NCBI RefSeq assembly: GCF_000350225.1
Contig: NW_005178528.1
Span: 124,001 to 188,000 of the forward strand
Origin: Chondrus crispus
Taxonomy: Eukaryota > Rhodophyta > Florideophyceae > Gigartinales > Gigartinaceae
DNA length: 64,000 bases
Reading direction: 5' to 3'
The translations under genes were made by a program, and so were the position numbers. Positions 1 through 10,076 of this stretch are shown one piece after another (the stretch's first letter is position 1; the number at the start of each line of letters is the position of its first letter). The notes under the pieces are model-generated. The model did not search any database, was not told the DNA's origin, and was given only the letters and a program-made list of their open reading frames with translations.

Positions 1-552
1 GCCGCCACGGCCTCTGCGTACGGCCTGCGCTTTCGCTCGTACTCTGCAAACGCCTCGAGGTGCCCATCGGGCCAGTGCCAGTACGTGGCGAGCTCCGCCG
101 CGAGGACAAAGGCGTCTTCGGCAGCCAGGCATGCGCCCTTCGCCATGTTGGGCGTGACAACGTGCGCGGCGTCGCCGACGAGTGCGACGCGCGGCGAGCT
201 CCAGCCGGGGAGCGCGCGCCCGTCCTCGATGGCGTGCATGTAGAAGGCGTGGTCGGGCGTCGCGTCGTGCAGCGACTTGAGCGGCTCGGGCCATGGGCAG
301 GGGTCGAGCTTTGTGCGCGTGCGCGGCATCTCCGCGGCAGGCATCTTCACCCACCCGTAGGCCTGCGAACCGTCCGCGCTCATGTGGCCGAACGAGGAGC
401 GCAGGCCGGCGCCGTAGTTGATGCGCATGGTGCGGTCGGCGGGGGGGTCCGGGAGGAGCGCGGCGACGCGGGGATGAACGCCCCCGGCGGAGAGGTCCAG
501 CACGCCGCGGTAGCACACCTCGTTGCAGAAGGCGACGGCGTCGTTTGTCCCG
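1..552 (-). CDS. FAD-dependent monooxygenase, C-terminal part (partial)
   Basis: Reading the minus strand from about 552 to the left edge gives one continuous frame of about 180 residues, although a simple ATG-to-stop search on this strand misses it. It contains the signature GDAAHVVTPNMAKGACLAAE followed by DAFVLAAELA and AFAEYERKRRPYAEAV, the FAD-ribityl-binding motif and helix of class A flavoprotein monooxygenases (salicylate hydroxylase / zeaxanthin epoxidase type), which hydroxylate or epoxidise substrates using NADPH, FAD and O2. The upstream half, with CNEVCYRGVL and the middle sheet, fits the same fold. The N-terminal Rossmann GxGxxG region is missing: upstream of about 552 the frame meets stops in unrelated sequence. 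This is either an intron boundary or a break caused by the neighbouring retroelement. The gene continues off the left edge. It is the only clear host metabolic gene in the window and is visibly richer in G+C than its surroundings. Family call secure; substrate unknown. Confidence 0.85.
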
Positions 553-935
553 CTACTGATCGTGGGGTTTCCAAGGCGTGCTCTATGCTTCGTTACTCCA
601 ATGCGGAGGCCTGGAGTCAGCATAGGTATAGTAGCCCTGTCGAGCGTGGAGCGTCATTGCGCGTGTACTTTGCTCTCTGCTGTCGGTCTGCGGACCCAGT
701 GTTCCATCTCACCTTGCGTATTATTCCGACGTCAACCGTCTCGTTCGGGCGTTTGGTATGGTATCTTCAGTCTTCCGGTTTTTGCGAATACAGTCGGCGT
801 TCGTCCGCCTCATTTTGCATTGCTGCTCAGGGTCCAATTCTTTCTTGATTGTCGGCTCTGCCGAGGGGCGCGCGTGCTTCGCTTCCCTGAGTTACTTCGA
901 ACGCCATGCGTCAGAAGCAGTTGAGGGCCTTCCCC
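553..935. other. Junction between host gene and gypsy element, no gene recognised
   Basis: About 380 bp of T-rich sequence on the plus strand. Its open frames have no family resemblance. A 3' LTR matching the one at 8331-8767 would be expected here after the minus-strand chromodomain stop at 936, but I find neither the LTR hairpin nor the shared TGTAGTA end. The 3' LTR is therefore missing or unrecognisable. Confidence 0.5.
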
Positions 936-1592
936 TTAAGGTTGAACGTCCGCGTTCAACTCGGTTGCGAGGTCCCTACTCGTGCGTGCGCGTAGTCGGC
1001 TCGCGTAACGCGAGACGAGTTCTTCGGGGATATGTGTCCTTGCTGTCCACGTGGGCTCTTCGTAGTCTGCCCACTTCACCTTGAACTCCGCGGTCCCGCT
1101 TTCCATTACGCGATGATCGAGAAGCCGGTCCACCGCGTACTGTGTCCCCGTGGTGACCTTGTCAGCAAGGTCACCTGGCGCGGTTGTGCTTGCCCGTGGT
1201 GCGTCCACAGGTGGTGGCGCGTACCCACACCTATCAGCGGACACGCGTTCTGTGACCCCATCACGATCAATCGTGATGGTACGTTGGTCATTCGCGAGGA
1301 CGCGGTAAGGTCCCACGGCTGGTGACGCGAGCTTATTTGATGTCTTCGCTCCGTCCGTAGGGTCGAGGTATAAATAATTTCCAGGCTTGACTCGCGTGTT
1401 TACGCGTCTCACGCGTTTGTCCAAAATCGCGTTTGTAGCGAGCCTGCGTTCGTCGCAGGCTGCTATATGCCTTTTGAATTGTCTCGTCCAGTTTCTTAAG
1501 GAACTCCGTGCGATGCGTTTTTCTATCTGGAAGGGGCGCGTTCCCCTCCGTCCTTCGAAGCGAGAATTCTGGGGGAGGTCGACTGAGTACAA
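936..1592 (-). pseudogene. Gypsy integrase C-terminus with chromodomain
   Basis: 218 codons. The N-terminal half (roughly 1-110) has the GPY/F-like module of gypsy integrases, with KPGNYLYLDP and SPAVGPYRVL. The C-terminal part (about 150-205) contains FKVKWADYEEPTWTART and IPEELVSRY, a chromodomain of the chromovirus type that in other elements directs integration to histone-marked chromatin. The aromatic-cage region is partly recognisable (VKWADYEEPTW). It is in a different frame from the upstream integrase core (1333-2667), so a frameshift separates them. This is the 3' end of the polyprotein, not an independent gene. Confidence 0.85.
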
Positions 1593-2667
1593 GCTCGAAT
1601 GGGGTCGTACCCGTAGACCTGTGTACGTGGGAGTTGTACGCGTAAGTTAATGGCCCCACGTACACATCCCAATCGTCTTGGTGTTCGTTGACGTAGTTAC
1701 GCAACATAGACGCGATAGTACGGTTGTAGCGCTCCACTTGGCCGTTGGTCTGGGGATGGTACGCGGACGTATACAAGTTCGTAATCCCCAGGATCCGGCA
1801 CGCGCTGCAGAAGAGCTTCGCGTTAAATTGAGGTCCATTATCGGACAACAGCGAACGCGGAATGCCGTACTTGAAAACCCACGCGTCACAAAACGCGGTC
1901 GCCACTGTGTACGCGGTCACTGTCCTCAGCGCGACGACTTGAGTTAACTTTGTGAACCGGTCCGTTATTACCAGAAGGTACTGTTTTCCTTCTTTGGTCT
2001 TCGGAAGCGGTCCAAGAATGTCTATCGCGAGGCTCTCCAATGGACACGTAGCGGGGAACAATCTCAGCCGGTTGAGATGTTTTCGGAGTTTGACGCGATT
2101 CTTCGCGCATGTCCGGCATCCGCGTACTGTCGCTGCCACTTCCGCGGCCAAATGTGGCCAGTAATACCAGCGTCGGAGCGCGTGATACATGCGGTTCTGC
2201 CCCGGATGTCCCGCGATCGCGGGGTCATGGCAGAGCCGCAACAGACGCGTGCGCAGTGACTGAGGGACCACCACTTGAATGATTTCAGGATCGTAGGGGT
2301 GCTTGCGCTTCAAAACCCCTTGGTGGTCCTCAAAGAACGCGGAGTCGCGACTTTCAGATTGTCTGGCCAGTACGGTTTGGCAGAAATCGTCGACGCGTTG
2401 CTCCTCGGCTATCTCCTCCAGGGTGAGAGGGGCCCGCAGGTCATCCTGTGGAGGAGCGACCTGGGAGCCTGACGCGTCAATTCCTGGTTCTTGAGCGCGT
2501 TCAATATCCACCGCGTCGAATTCTTCTATCTCAGCCCATAGGTCGTCGCGTTCTTGTAAGCCGGGGCTTCTTCGTCGCCCACTGGCCCGTCGCGGGAACG
2601 CGCTGTTCTCCTTCTCCCCGCCTTGTTTCGCGTTGTAACGAACACGTGGTCGCTCTTGTGGTCGCAT
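1333..2667 (-). pseudogene. Gypsy integrase zinc-binding and catalytic core
   Basis: 444 codons. The HHCC zinc-binding module starts at HDPAIAGHPGQNRMYHAL and ends at GCRTCAKNR. The catalytic core follows with LAIDILGPLPK (first Asp), LLSDNGPQFNAKLF (second Asp) and YHPQTNGQVERYNR (Glu), the DDE triad of retroviral-type integrases, which insert the cDNA into the genome. The upstream end overlaps the RNase H frame by about 140 bp in another frame, and the chromodomain lies in a third frame. The catalytic core itself is uninterrupted, so the element has decayed only moderately. Confidence 0.9.
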
Positions 2668-2999
2668 TTCGCGGTACAGGTATGGTCGCGTAATTCATCT
2701 GACACATCGCGTACGGTAGTGCCGTCGAAGGTGGGAATGTCGTCATCCACCTCGACGGCCTTCCGACGGTCGTCGGCGGGCCTCGGGGAAATGAGACGCC
2801 ACAGCGCGTCGGATACTTGATGAATGCTTCCAGGTCTGTTTTGGATGGTGAAGTCATACTCCGCTAACCGTAGTCGCCAACGCGTCAGTCGGCCGGAGCT
2901 TTCTGTGAGGGACATCAGCCATCGTAACGCGTCATGGTCTGTCCTCACGGTAAATTTGGTTCCCTCAATGTAGGGCCGTAGTGTTCGGACGGCCCACAC
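2526..2999 (-). pseudogene. Gypsy RNase H domain
   Basis: 157 codons in the same frame as the reverse transcriptase but separated from it by in-frame TAG (3063-3065) and TAA (about 3019). Recognisable motifs are AVRTLRPYIEGTKFTVRTDH, LTRWRLRLAEYDFTIQNRPG and HQVSDALWRL, the RT-connected RNase H of Ty3/gypsy elements (canonical DHxxL and VADxLSR). VSDALWRL replaces the usual VADALSR. The stretch between the two stops still reads SYSLNDSERNYTAT, the normal linker, so the stops are point lesions rather than domain boundaries. Confidence 0.85.
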
Positions 3000-3062
3000 T
3001 ACGGCGAAACATTCGCGTTAAGTCGCAGTGTAGTTCCGCTCACTATCGTTGAGGGAATACGA

Positions 3063-5153
3063 CTAATAGCCGACGGGACGCCAATCGTTGGTCCCGTGGT
3101 GCTCTTGTAAAAGCGTGCATCCCAGTTGATACGCGCTCGCGTCAGTATCAATCATATACGGCCGTCCGTATCTCGGGAGCGCGAGAATTGGGGGCGCGAT
3201 TATCCGCGCGTTGAGCTCTTCGAACGCGTGAACCTGAGCCGCGGTCGGGTTATCGTAGTCCGGATCCGCGTCCTTCCGCGTCATATCGGTGAGGGGGCGC
3301 GCGATTTTCGCGAACCCCTGCACAAAGCGGCGGTAGACATTACATGCGCCGAGAAATGACCTGACTTGTGTCAACGTTCGGGGAAATGTAAATGTTTTGA
3401 ACGCGTCTGCCGCGGCTTCTGCCACGCTTAACTTCCCTGGGGATATCACATGCCCCAGGTAGTGTACGCGTGGCTGAAAGAAGCTGCATTTCTTCAACTT
3501 GAGAGAAATGCCGGCGCTTCTCAAAATTCCCAAGACCGCGTCCAAATGTTTCGCGTGCTCCGCGTGCGTACGCGAAAAGACGATAACGTCGTCTAGATAC
3601 ACTAGGCAAATCTGCCATCGTACGCGTGATAGAATTATGTCCAGCGCGCGTTGAAAAGTGGCTGGAGCTCCGCGTAACCCGAATGGCATCCGCAAAAGTC
3701 GGAACATTCCCATATGGGTGCTAAAGGTAGTTTTGTCGCAGTCTTCCGGCGCGACCGGAATCTGCCAATATCCTGAGTTACAGTCCAGCGTAGTGAACAC
3801 AGCCGCGTCCCCCAATGAATCAATACAGTCGTCCATACGCGGAAGCAGATACGAATCCGCCAGCGTTTTCGCGTTCAAGCGACGGTAGTCCACACAGAAG
3901 CGTAGACTACCGTCCTTCTTTGGGACAAGGACAACCGGGGACGCCCACTCCGTATTGGCGGGCTCTATCACTCCCGCGTTCAACATTTTCTTCACTTCTT
4001 TCGCGACCATTTCGCGCATCGCGGGCCCTTTGCGGTAGGGCATGGCTCGTATCGGCTTCGTGCCGGGCTCAAGTGGGATGCGATGTTCCGTCGCTCGGAT
4101 CATCCCGAGCGACCCGCTCCACAAACTTGCGTGTTCGCGTAGCATCTCAAGCACCTGTACGCGTAATTCCTCGTCCTTCACATGTGATAGATCAATCTCC
4201 TTTTCCCAATCTTCCGCGTCCGACTTGGGATCCTTATAATGTACGCTTCCGGAATCTTCCGCGAAATTTTGGTACCTCGCGTGCTCGTCGTCTGCGTTCT
4301 TGTTCGCGTTCATATTCGCGGTGGAGTCAGGCCGTCCTGCTCCTAATTTTCCTTCTTGGCCGTCCAAGTTGGAAATGTGCAACGCGTGCGCGATCTCCTC
4401 TGCCACCCGACGCTCCGGTGTCAGAATGGCAAGAGGGTTCCTTTTCGCGTATCCGACGACTGTATGTTTCGGCAGTCGTCGTACCTGACGCGAAAAATTC
4501 GCGACCATAACCTCGAAGACCTGGTTTGGTAGCACTTCCGCGACACCGTTGGTCAGCCGCACCCCGTGGCGGTGCTGCAGCAACGGCTTGGGCTCCAAAA
4601 ATACCAGGCCTCTCCCCGCTGTCGTAACGCGCACGCGAACTTGCGACATGGCCGGGACATTTACCCAGCGCGAGATCCGAATCGGGTGCTGGGTTTCTTC
4701 GCGTACTTCTGCGCGGTTTATCTCGTGTCCATGTCGCCTTGTAGGGGGAGACGGCTCCCCCTTCGCGTTCACGATGGCCACGGCGCCCCCATGCCGGAGC
4801 TCGAGCCTCTGGGCATCTATGTCGATGCTCCGGACATGCGCGTCAATGAACGCGGTGCCCAGAAGCACGGGAACAGCCAGTTGGTCCGCGACGACGAACG
4901 GGACTCGGAGCATCGTGTTCCGAATCCGGACAACCAAGCGGACCACTGCGCTCAGCCTCAACGGATTGCTGTTTGCTCCGGCCAGCCTTGGCAATGGCGC
5001 GTCGCGTATCGCGTGTCGCGTCCAATCGGGAGGAAGGTCGGCCTTTCTCACCAGATTGTAGCCAGAACAAGTATCGACGGCGATAATGTACGGCTTGAAC
5101 GCGTTCTTCTCAGTACCTATCGAGCCCAATATATTGTAGATCTTGGACGTCAT
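3063..5153 (-). pseudogene. Gypsy aspartic protease and reverse transcriptase
   Basis: 696 codons. The protease active site is IAVDTCSGYNLVRKADL near residue 25-42, a DTCSG variant of the usual D(T/S)G, followed by the LLGTAFIDAH hydrophobic-glycine motif. The RT begins near residue 340; VLVPKKDGSLRFCVDYRRLN, TLDCNSGYWQIPVAPED, MPFGLRGAPATFQRALD and the catalytic CLVYLDDVIVFS (YxDD with Leu) are all intact, as is the thumb/connection KCSFFQPRVHYLGHVIS. It copies element RNA to cDNA in cytoplasmic particles. An upstream frame (5226-5543) is in phase with this ORF and separated from it by a TGA, so the polyprotein originally extended further upstream. Confidence 0.92.
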
Positions 5154-5845
5154 CAGACAGACGACGCCCTCGACGATCTTAGGCGGGGCCGTTCGCGACA
5201 GAGCATTTCGCTTTGGGCGTCGGCGTCACGTCTTGCCCCTTCTTCGCTTTCTTCTTCCTTGACCGTCGGGGTCCGAGGCCTCGCGTTCGTCTTTCGGCCC
5301 TTGACTCCTTGGGCCCAAGGAGGGGCCCACGCGTTGTTCACGTGTTACTTCTTCATGCGGCGCCTTCTCGACGCGCACGTAGCGTTCTTCTCCTTGCACC
5401 GGGCTCTCGCTGGCCCTGGTGCCTTCACGGCGGATCCGTGGCATCCGACCTCCGGCGGTCGGGAAATATTCGCGTTCGTGGGGTGGTACCGGGCTTACGG
5501 AAGCCGCGGTAATTTCGCGTTTGATAAATACTTGTTTTTGCACCGGACCGGCGGGGGTCTCGGTGACTTCGTGTTGCGGCGGGGGGAATATTATCGGTAA
5601 ATATTCACCTCGCTCTTGATAGGGGTATATGGACCGGTCGGGGGTATAAGAGCGAGACGGTTCACGTGACCACGTAAACCTGACCGCCTTTACGCGTTTT
5701 TGAGCTACCTGAACTATCCGTGCTAGTCGCGCCGCTATCTGTAGCCAACGCGGCTCCGGACCTCTGTTCGAGTGGCTGGCCTGGCCCTACCCACTCTGGA
5801 GCGGCAGCATCCGCGAAGTACTCGGGTACCTCGCGGGGTTGATTT

Positions 5846-8338
5846 TCAACGTTCGGACGTTGTAAAATCTGGGGGGCGGCGAGAGTCGGCTCTCGCTCGC
5901 TTTCCTGTATGGGCAGGGGATTCGGATCCCCTGCCCAAGTCCTGGAGGTACATTATCGCGTTCTGTACCCTGGTCGGCAATCTGGACCGACCGCGTTCTC
6001 CTCTTCCATCTTGACGCGGGTATTGCGTGTCGGCTTGTCGGAAATCGCGTTGTTCGCGCCTGTATCCTCCTCCGCGAGGGGCGAGACGGACGCCTCCTCC
6101 GGGGCGATTCGTGTGGCCCGAACGCGGACCACGGTCACCAGCGACCGACTGTTGGAGGAGGTTCCTCATCCCTGGACGCGTCTGTAGTAGGTACCGGTAG
6201 TTTCGATACGCGGTAAACATCCGCTGCTCCGGCGCGAGGAACGGGCACGCGTACATGGCATGGCCGTGCGTTCTGCACAGCCAGCAGACGTACGCGCTCC
6301 CGTCGGCTGAGGCGAAGGTCGCCGCCTGACGAGCCTCTTCCTCGGTGAGCCGGGGAACACAGGAGGGTATGCGTCCCCCTCCTTGACGCGAAATGTCCAA
6401 TTCCGCGATGCGGTGGTCCGGACCACCTATCCCCGCTAGGGTATGCCTGAACGCGGTGGCAAAGCTGCCCGTGGTCTCCGTCGACGCCGGCGTTGACGGC
6501 CGGCCTCCTGTAGCCTCTCCGCCTCTCATGACGAGGACGGGGTCAGCTTTCCAATCCTCCTCGTTAACGTGGAGGGCTGACGCGGGGGAGCTCGTCGCGT
6601 TCGACCTGGCGGCTCTCCCTCCCCTCGCTGCCGGTTTCGGGTCCGGCAGCGGTAGTCCGCGTCGGGCGCGAAACGTGGTTCCTTCTGCGGTCGCGATGCG
6701 TCTGATAATTGACAGGTCCGTCTTCTGGTTCGCGGGCAACCTCTGGATGGTCTCTGCCACCGCTGCTCGCGTCGCGGGAGCCAATCCGCGTACAAAATAA
6801 TGAGCCAAGGCTTGCTCCGTAAATACCGCGGTGCACTTGAACCCGTTCGATTCGAGCCTATCCGCGAACGCGTTTTCCGTCTCGTGCGGATTCTGATGAG
6901 CCGACGCGACGGCATCGTGCGCTACCCCCAGTACGTCATCAGTGAGGTAGCGCTTGATGAATTGATTAATAAGCCCAGGCCAGCTCACATCGTCATGGAG
7001 CTGGCCTGCGTGGATTCGGCGCATAGTGTAGCTTGTATATAATCTTTCCGCGTCGCGTTCGAGAAAATGCGCGAGGACGCGAATCGCACCCCTTCCGTCA
7101 GATGTTGCGAATTGAACGTGATGCGTACATCTTTCAGGAAGGGGAGTAATTCAATCGCGTTCGTTCCATCGAAATTGCGCATCGTGGGACGAATCCCACG
7201 ACAACTCTGCACATATTTCGCGATTCGCCCCGCGTCCCCTGACGTGACGAGAGTGGAGACGTTGTCCAGGCGATACATCCTGTAATTAGCTACGGAGCTA
7301 AATTCCTGTATCATCGTGTGGACCGCCTCGACCCCGGGGGCCGCGGGGCCCAATGTGCCAAATGGGGTCACCGGTAGCGTACGGACGTCTACCGGGCCCC
7401 GAAGCGTAGTGAGATCCTGGGGCTGATAGCCGCCCCACCGGGGATCAAAAGCGACAATCGGTTCTCTATCGCCGGGTGGTGTCTCCGCGTCTATTCTCGT
7501 CCGCGTAAGGTACGCGAACCGTCTGCCGCATGTCTCCGGCGACATGCGGCAGGGCTTGGGTTTCGGACGCGAAAGTTGCGTCCATCCTTGTTCGATCTCT
7601 GCATGCAGGCCGACTGGTGTCACCACCAGCCGGCTCCACATCTTGAGCGCCGGACGCGTTCGGAGGTACAGTACCACCGGGCCCTAACAGTGGGGCTCCA
7701 GGTGACGTCACCGTCGGGGTACGTTCCATCTGACGAACACGTCGGCGTGTAGAATTTAACTGCGCGGTTACATGGGCAAACGCGCGCATCTGCTCCGCGG
7801 AAGGAAAAGGTCTCGCGTCAGTACGTCCCGCAGAGGCCGTCCTCTCGGGGCGGCCTTCCCCGAACTCGTCGGGGGAGTCGAGACGCGAATCCTCGACGAG
7901 CACCAGTCGACTCTGCAGTTGATCGACTAGTGCTCGGAGGTTATCCAGAGACTGGGAGACGCGTTCAAACCTCCCTTCGCGAAGGGGTCGTAGTTCTTCC
8001 ATGCAACGCGAATATACCGCGTCGGTTACGTCGATTCGAAGCGCGGTCCGGACCTCCTCAATATACGTCGCGATCCGGTCATACATCGCGCGTGCGCGGC
8101 CTTCTGATAATTCAGGCGACGGTTCGCGGTCACTGAGACCTGCGCCACCGCCGCGGAATGGGACGGGGAGCGCGGCTGACTCGGAGGTGCGGAACGCGGT
8201 TGACTCCATATTCGCTGGCTCGGATTGAATTGAGGGGGCGGATCCTTCTTCCATTTTGACGCGTGCGGACGCGGACTCGAACGATAGTCTTCTCGCGATA
8301 ATCGTGTGGCCTTCTAGGTCGGGAGACCAATGTAGCAT
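5846..8338 (-). pseudogene. Gypsy gag polyprotein, two frame changes
   Basis: Three overlapping minus-strand frames (7466-8338, 6985-7677, 5846-7024) together cover one gag. The first has MEELRPLREGRFERVSQSLD, a probable coiled coil. The second has NFDGTNAIELLPFLKDVRIT, a capsid-like start. The third continues the capsid with ENAFADRLESNGFKC and ends with the zinc knuckle CWLCRTHGHAMYAC (C-x2-C-x4-H-x4-C) followed by an RG-rich tail, consistent with RNA packaging. The first frame can be extended through the primer site into the LTR (MLHWSPDLEG), so its true start is uncertain; the ATG of KMEEGSAPS is equally possible. The frame changes mark decay. Confidence 0.85.
8310..8329 (-). other. Putative primer binding site of gypsy element
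   Basis: Minus strand TGGTCTCCCGACCTAGAAGG, starting one base after the LTR-terminal CA. The same site, identical over at least 19 of 20 bases, follows the diverged LTR at the right end of the window (63352-63371), which supports constraint. I cannot assign the tRNA. Confidence 0.6.
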
Positions 8339-8767
8339 AAACCCCCTGTCGCGTTGGGGGTTTAGCTGTGGTTCTTCGAAGATCTGTGTACGCGAGAGAG
8401 GTCAAAAGCGCACACACCAGAAAAGAACGCGGGCGGTGGTAGCGTGGTAGAGCGGTGGGGAGCGGACGCGAACACAGTACGCGGTAGAGCGGTTCGACGG
8501 GCTTGACGCCCCGGGGCGGCGCTAGTTAGCGTTCTAGCACCGACGGGCGGAGGCAGATCCAGCTCGCGCGCGTACGTTCGCGACCGCTACCGGCGTTAGT
8601 TTCTAGTTAACGCGCTCGCGTTAAGAGAACGCGTTTAGAATAAGCGGACGGGGTTAGACCTGCGGTGGAGGATCTGGTACCAAGCCCCTGCTTGTCCTTT
8701 TTCTCCCACCGCCGACGGTCGCCCTGTCGTTTAATATACAAGTGAATAATCTACCATACATACTACA
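8331..8767 (-). repeat. 5' LTR of gypsy element
   Basis: 437 bp bounded on the minus strand by TGTAGTA and CA. The boundaries come from comparison with the relative at 63373-63798: both start TGTAGTA/TGTACTA, end TGCTACA or equivalent, then one base, then the TGG of the primer site. It contains several stem-loops whose arms differ between the two copies yet stay paired, including the terminal hairpin at 8339-8346 / 8356-8363. No second LTR was found at the left end of the element. Confidence 0.75.
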
Positions 8768-8953
8768 ATATCTATCTAGTGGCTTACACGGTAAGCTCGC
8801 GTTCCTTAATCCGGATTGCCCCGATGTACACGTGCACAGCGAGCATCAAGCGCGTACTTACAGCCGCGGGCGCACGCACTGTAAAACGTGTCATGTGTGT
8901 ACAGTAGCCGCCCCCAGCAGTGAATAATCACCTTCGCGATTATGCTACAGATA
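8768..8953. other. Short non-coding spacer
   Basis: About 190 bp between the gypsy LTR and the first TIR element. It holds short palindromic GTACACGTG-type words also common elsewhere in the window, and no gene. Confidence 0.5.
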
Positions 8954-10076
8954 TGTAGTGCAATACGCACCTGAAAAGGGGGGTGAAAAGAAAGGAAAAT
9001 ATTTGGGTATGAAAAGTAGTCCGGGTTGGGGGACAAACGTGTGAATAATTGCACAGTTTTAATTTTTAATTATTTTATTTTATTTAGTTAATTAGTTGGC
9101 ATTAATTTTGCTGACACTAGATTAGATCTAGGATCTAGCGCCGCGAGCTACTGTAGTGGCTCTGGCGGGGCGATATATACCTTAGCCCTCTGACCACCAA
9201 GTCAGTAAAGGTAACCCGAGTTGCCAGAGTTGAATATCGTCTTGGTCGAAGTCCGTCTTTCCCAAGACGCTCCCTTTTACCACAGATTACGTTATCCTTT
9301 GCGCTCGGGGGTTCCCTTTCCTTTTCCTTTATTTCACCTATCCTTTCCTATTTCTATTTCTATTCCCTTATCTTGTGTTGGTTCCACAGTGCCTGATTGC
9401 GATCCGCATTGTGACGACTGGAGTCATCGGGCTCTTGTGTTGGTTCTTTTGTTTGTTGTTGGTGCCATCGGCTTTGGTTGCGACCGGACCGGTGTAGGTG
9501 TGTTGGCCATCGGGCGACACGTGGGTGTATCGCTGCTACTTGTTTACGACCACCGACGGAGGCTGTTGCGACGACGTTTCCCTCGAAGGTCCTGTTGTGT
9601 ACACAGGACAGTGTTGGTTCCATCGGATACAGGTTGCGGCGGTTCCGGTGTCGGTACTTTGCCATCGGGCAGTACGGAGGTGTACCGCTGCTACGTGTTT
9701 GCTAACTCCCGTCGGGCTGCGTTGCGACGCCCCCGTCGAAGACCTTATCAAGGGTATAAGGTGTAACAGGCGCTCCGCGAGCATTGGATTTACGACACAT
9801 CGGGCCCGGCTTCCTAATCACCGCCCCGAACTCGCCGAGCAGCTGCCTGTACAAGAATCTACCACCATTCGTCCCGGGGTGGGCCTCTTCCTTTTGCCCC
9901 CCCCCTTATCAGGGACTTGAGCTACTGTGGGCCGCAAACCCACTTAAAGGGAAAGGGAGAATCGGACACTCCGTAGGGCTGTGCCGTCGGCAACTCTTGT
10001 TGGTTGTTGTTCGTTGGTTGTGTTGTCGCTGGACCGTTGGACCCTGGTTCCGGCCTGACAGGCACATTGCACTACA
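8954..10076. mobile_element. 1.1-kb TIR element, copy 1
   Basis: Starts TGTAGTGCAATACG and ends CATTGCACTACA, giving a perfect 11-12 bp terminal inverted repeat. A second copy at 38919-39951 has the same ends (extended there to 16 bp: CCCACTGTAGTGCAAT) and shares internal blocks such as GAGTAAAGGTAACCCGAGTTG and the TTGCCATCGGGC-containing segment, which is itself repeated about 170 bp apart inside this copy. It encodes no transposase, so it is a non-autonomous (MITE-like) element. Here it interrupts the old transposase pseudogene, whose frame resumes immediately to its right. I see no convincing target duplication. Confidence 0.75.

Larger units (their letters stand above)
936..8767 (-). mobile_element. 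Ty3/gypsy chromovirus retrotransposon, decayed, 5' LTR only
   Basis: On the minus strand the order is LTR (8331-8767), primer site, gag, protease, reverse transcriptase, RNase H, integrase and chromodomain, the canonical Ty3/gypsy order with a chromoviral C-terminus. Gag, pol and integrase are split by at least four frame changes and several in-frame stops (TGA at 5226-5228, TAG at 3063-3065, TAA near 3019), so this copy is dead. The plus strand is saturated with CGCG tetranucleotides (see findings). No 3' LTR is recognisable at the left end, so target duplications cannot be checked. A relative of the same family has its LTR at the right end of the window. Confidence 0.9.

Noticed and set aside
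60..848. 262-codon plus-strand frame at the left edge
   Set aside because: Antisense of the FAD monooxygenase, whose minus-strand frame carries the real motif.
4566..5600. 344-codon plus-strand frame
   Set aside because: Shadow of the gypsy protease/RT coding strand, kept open by CGCG-rich composition.
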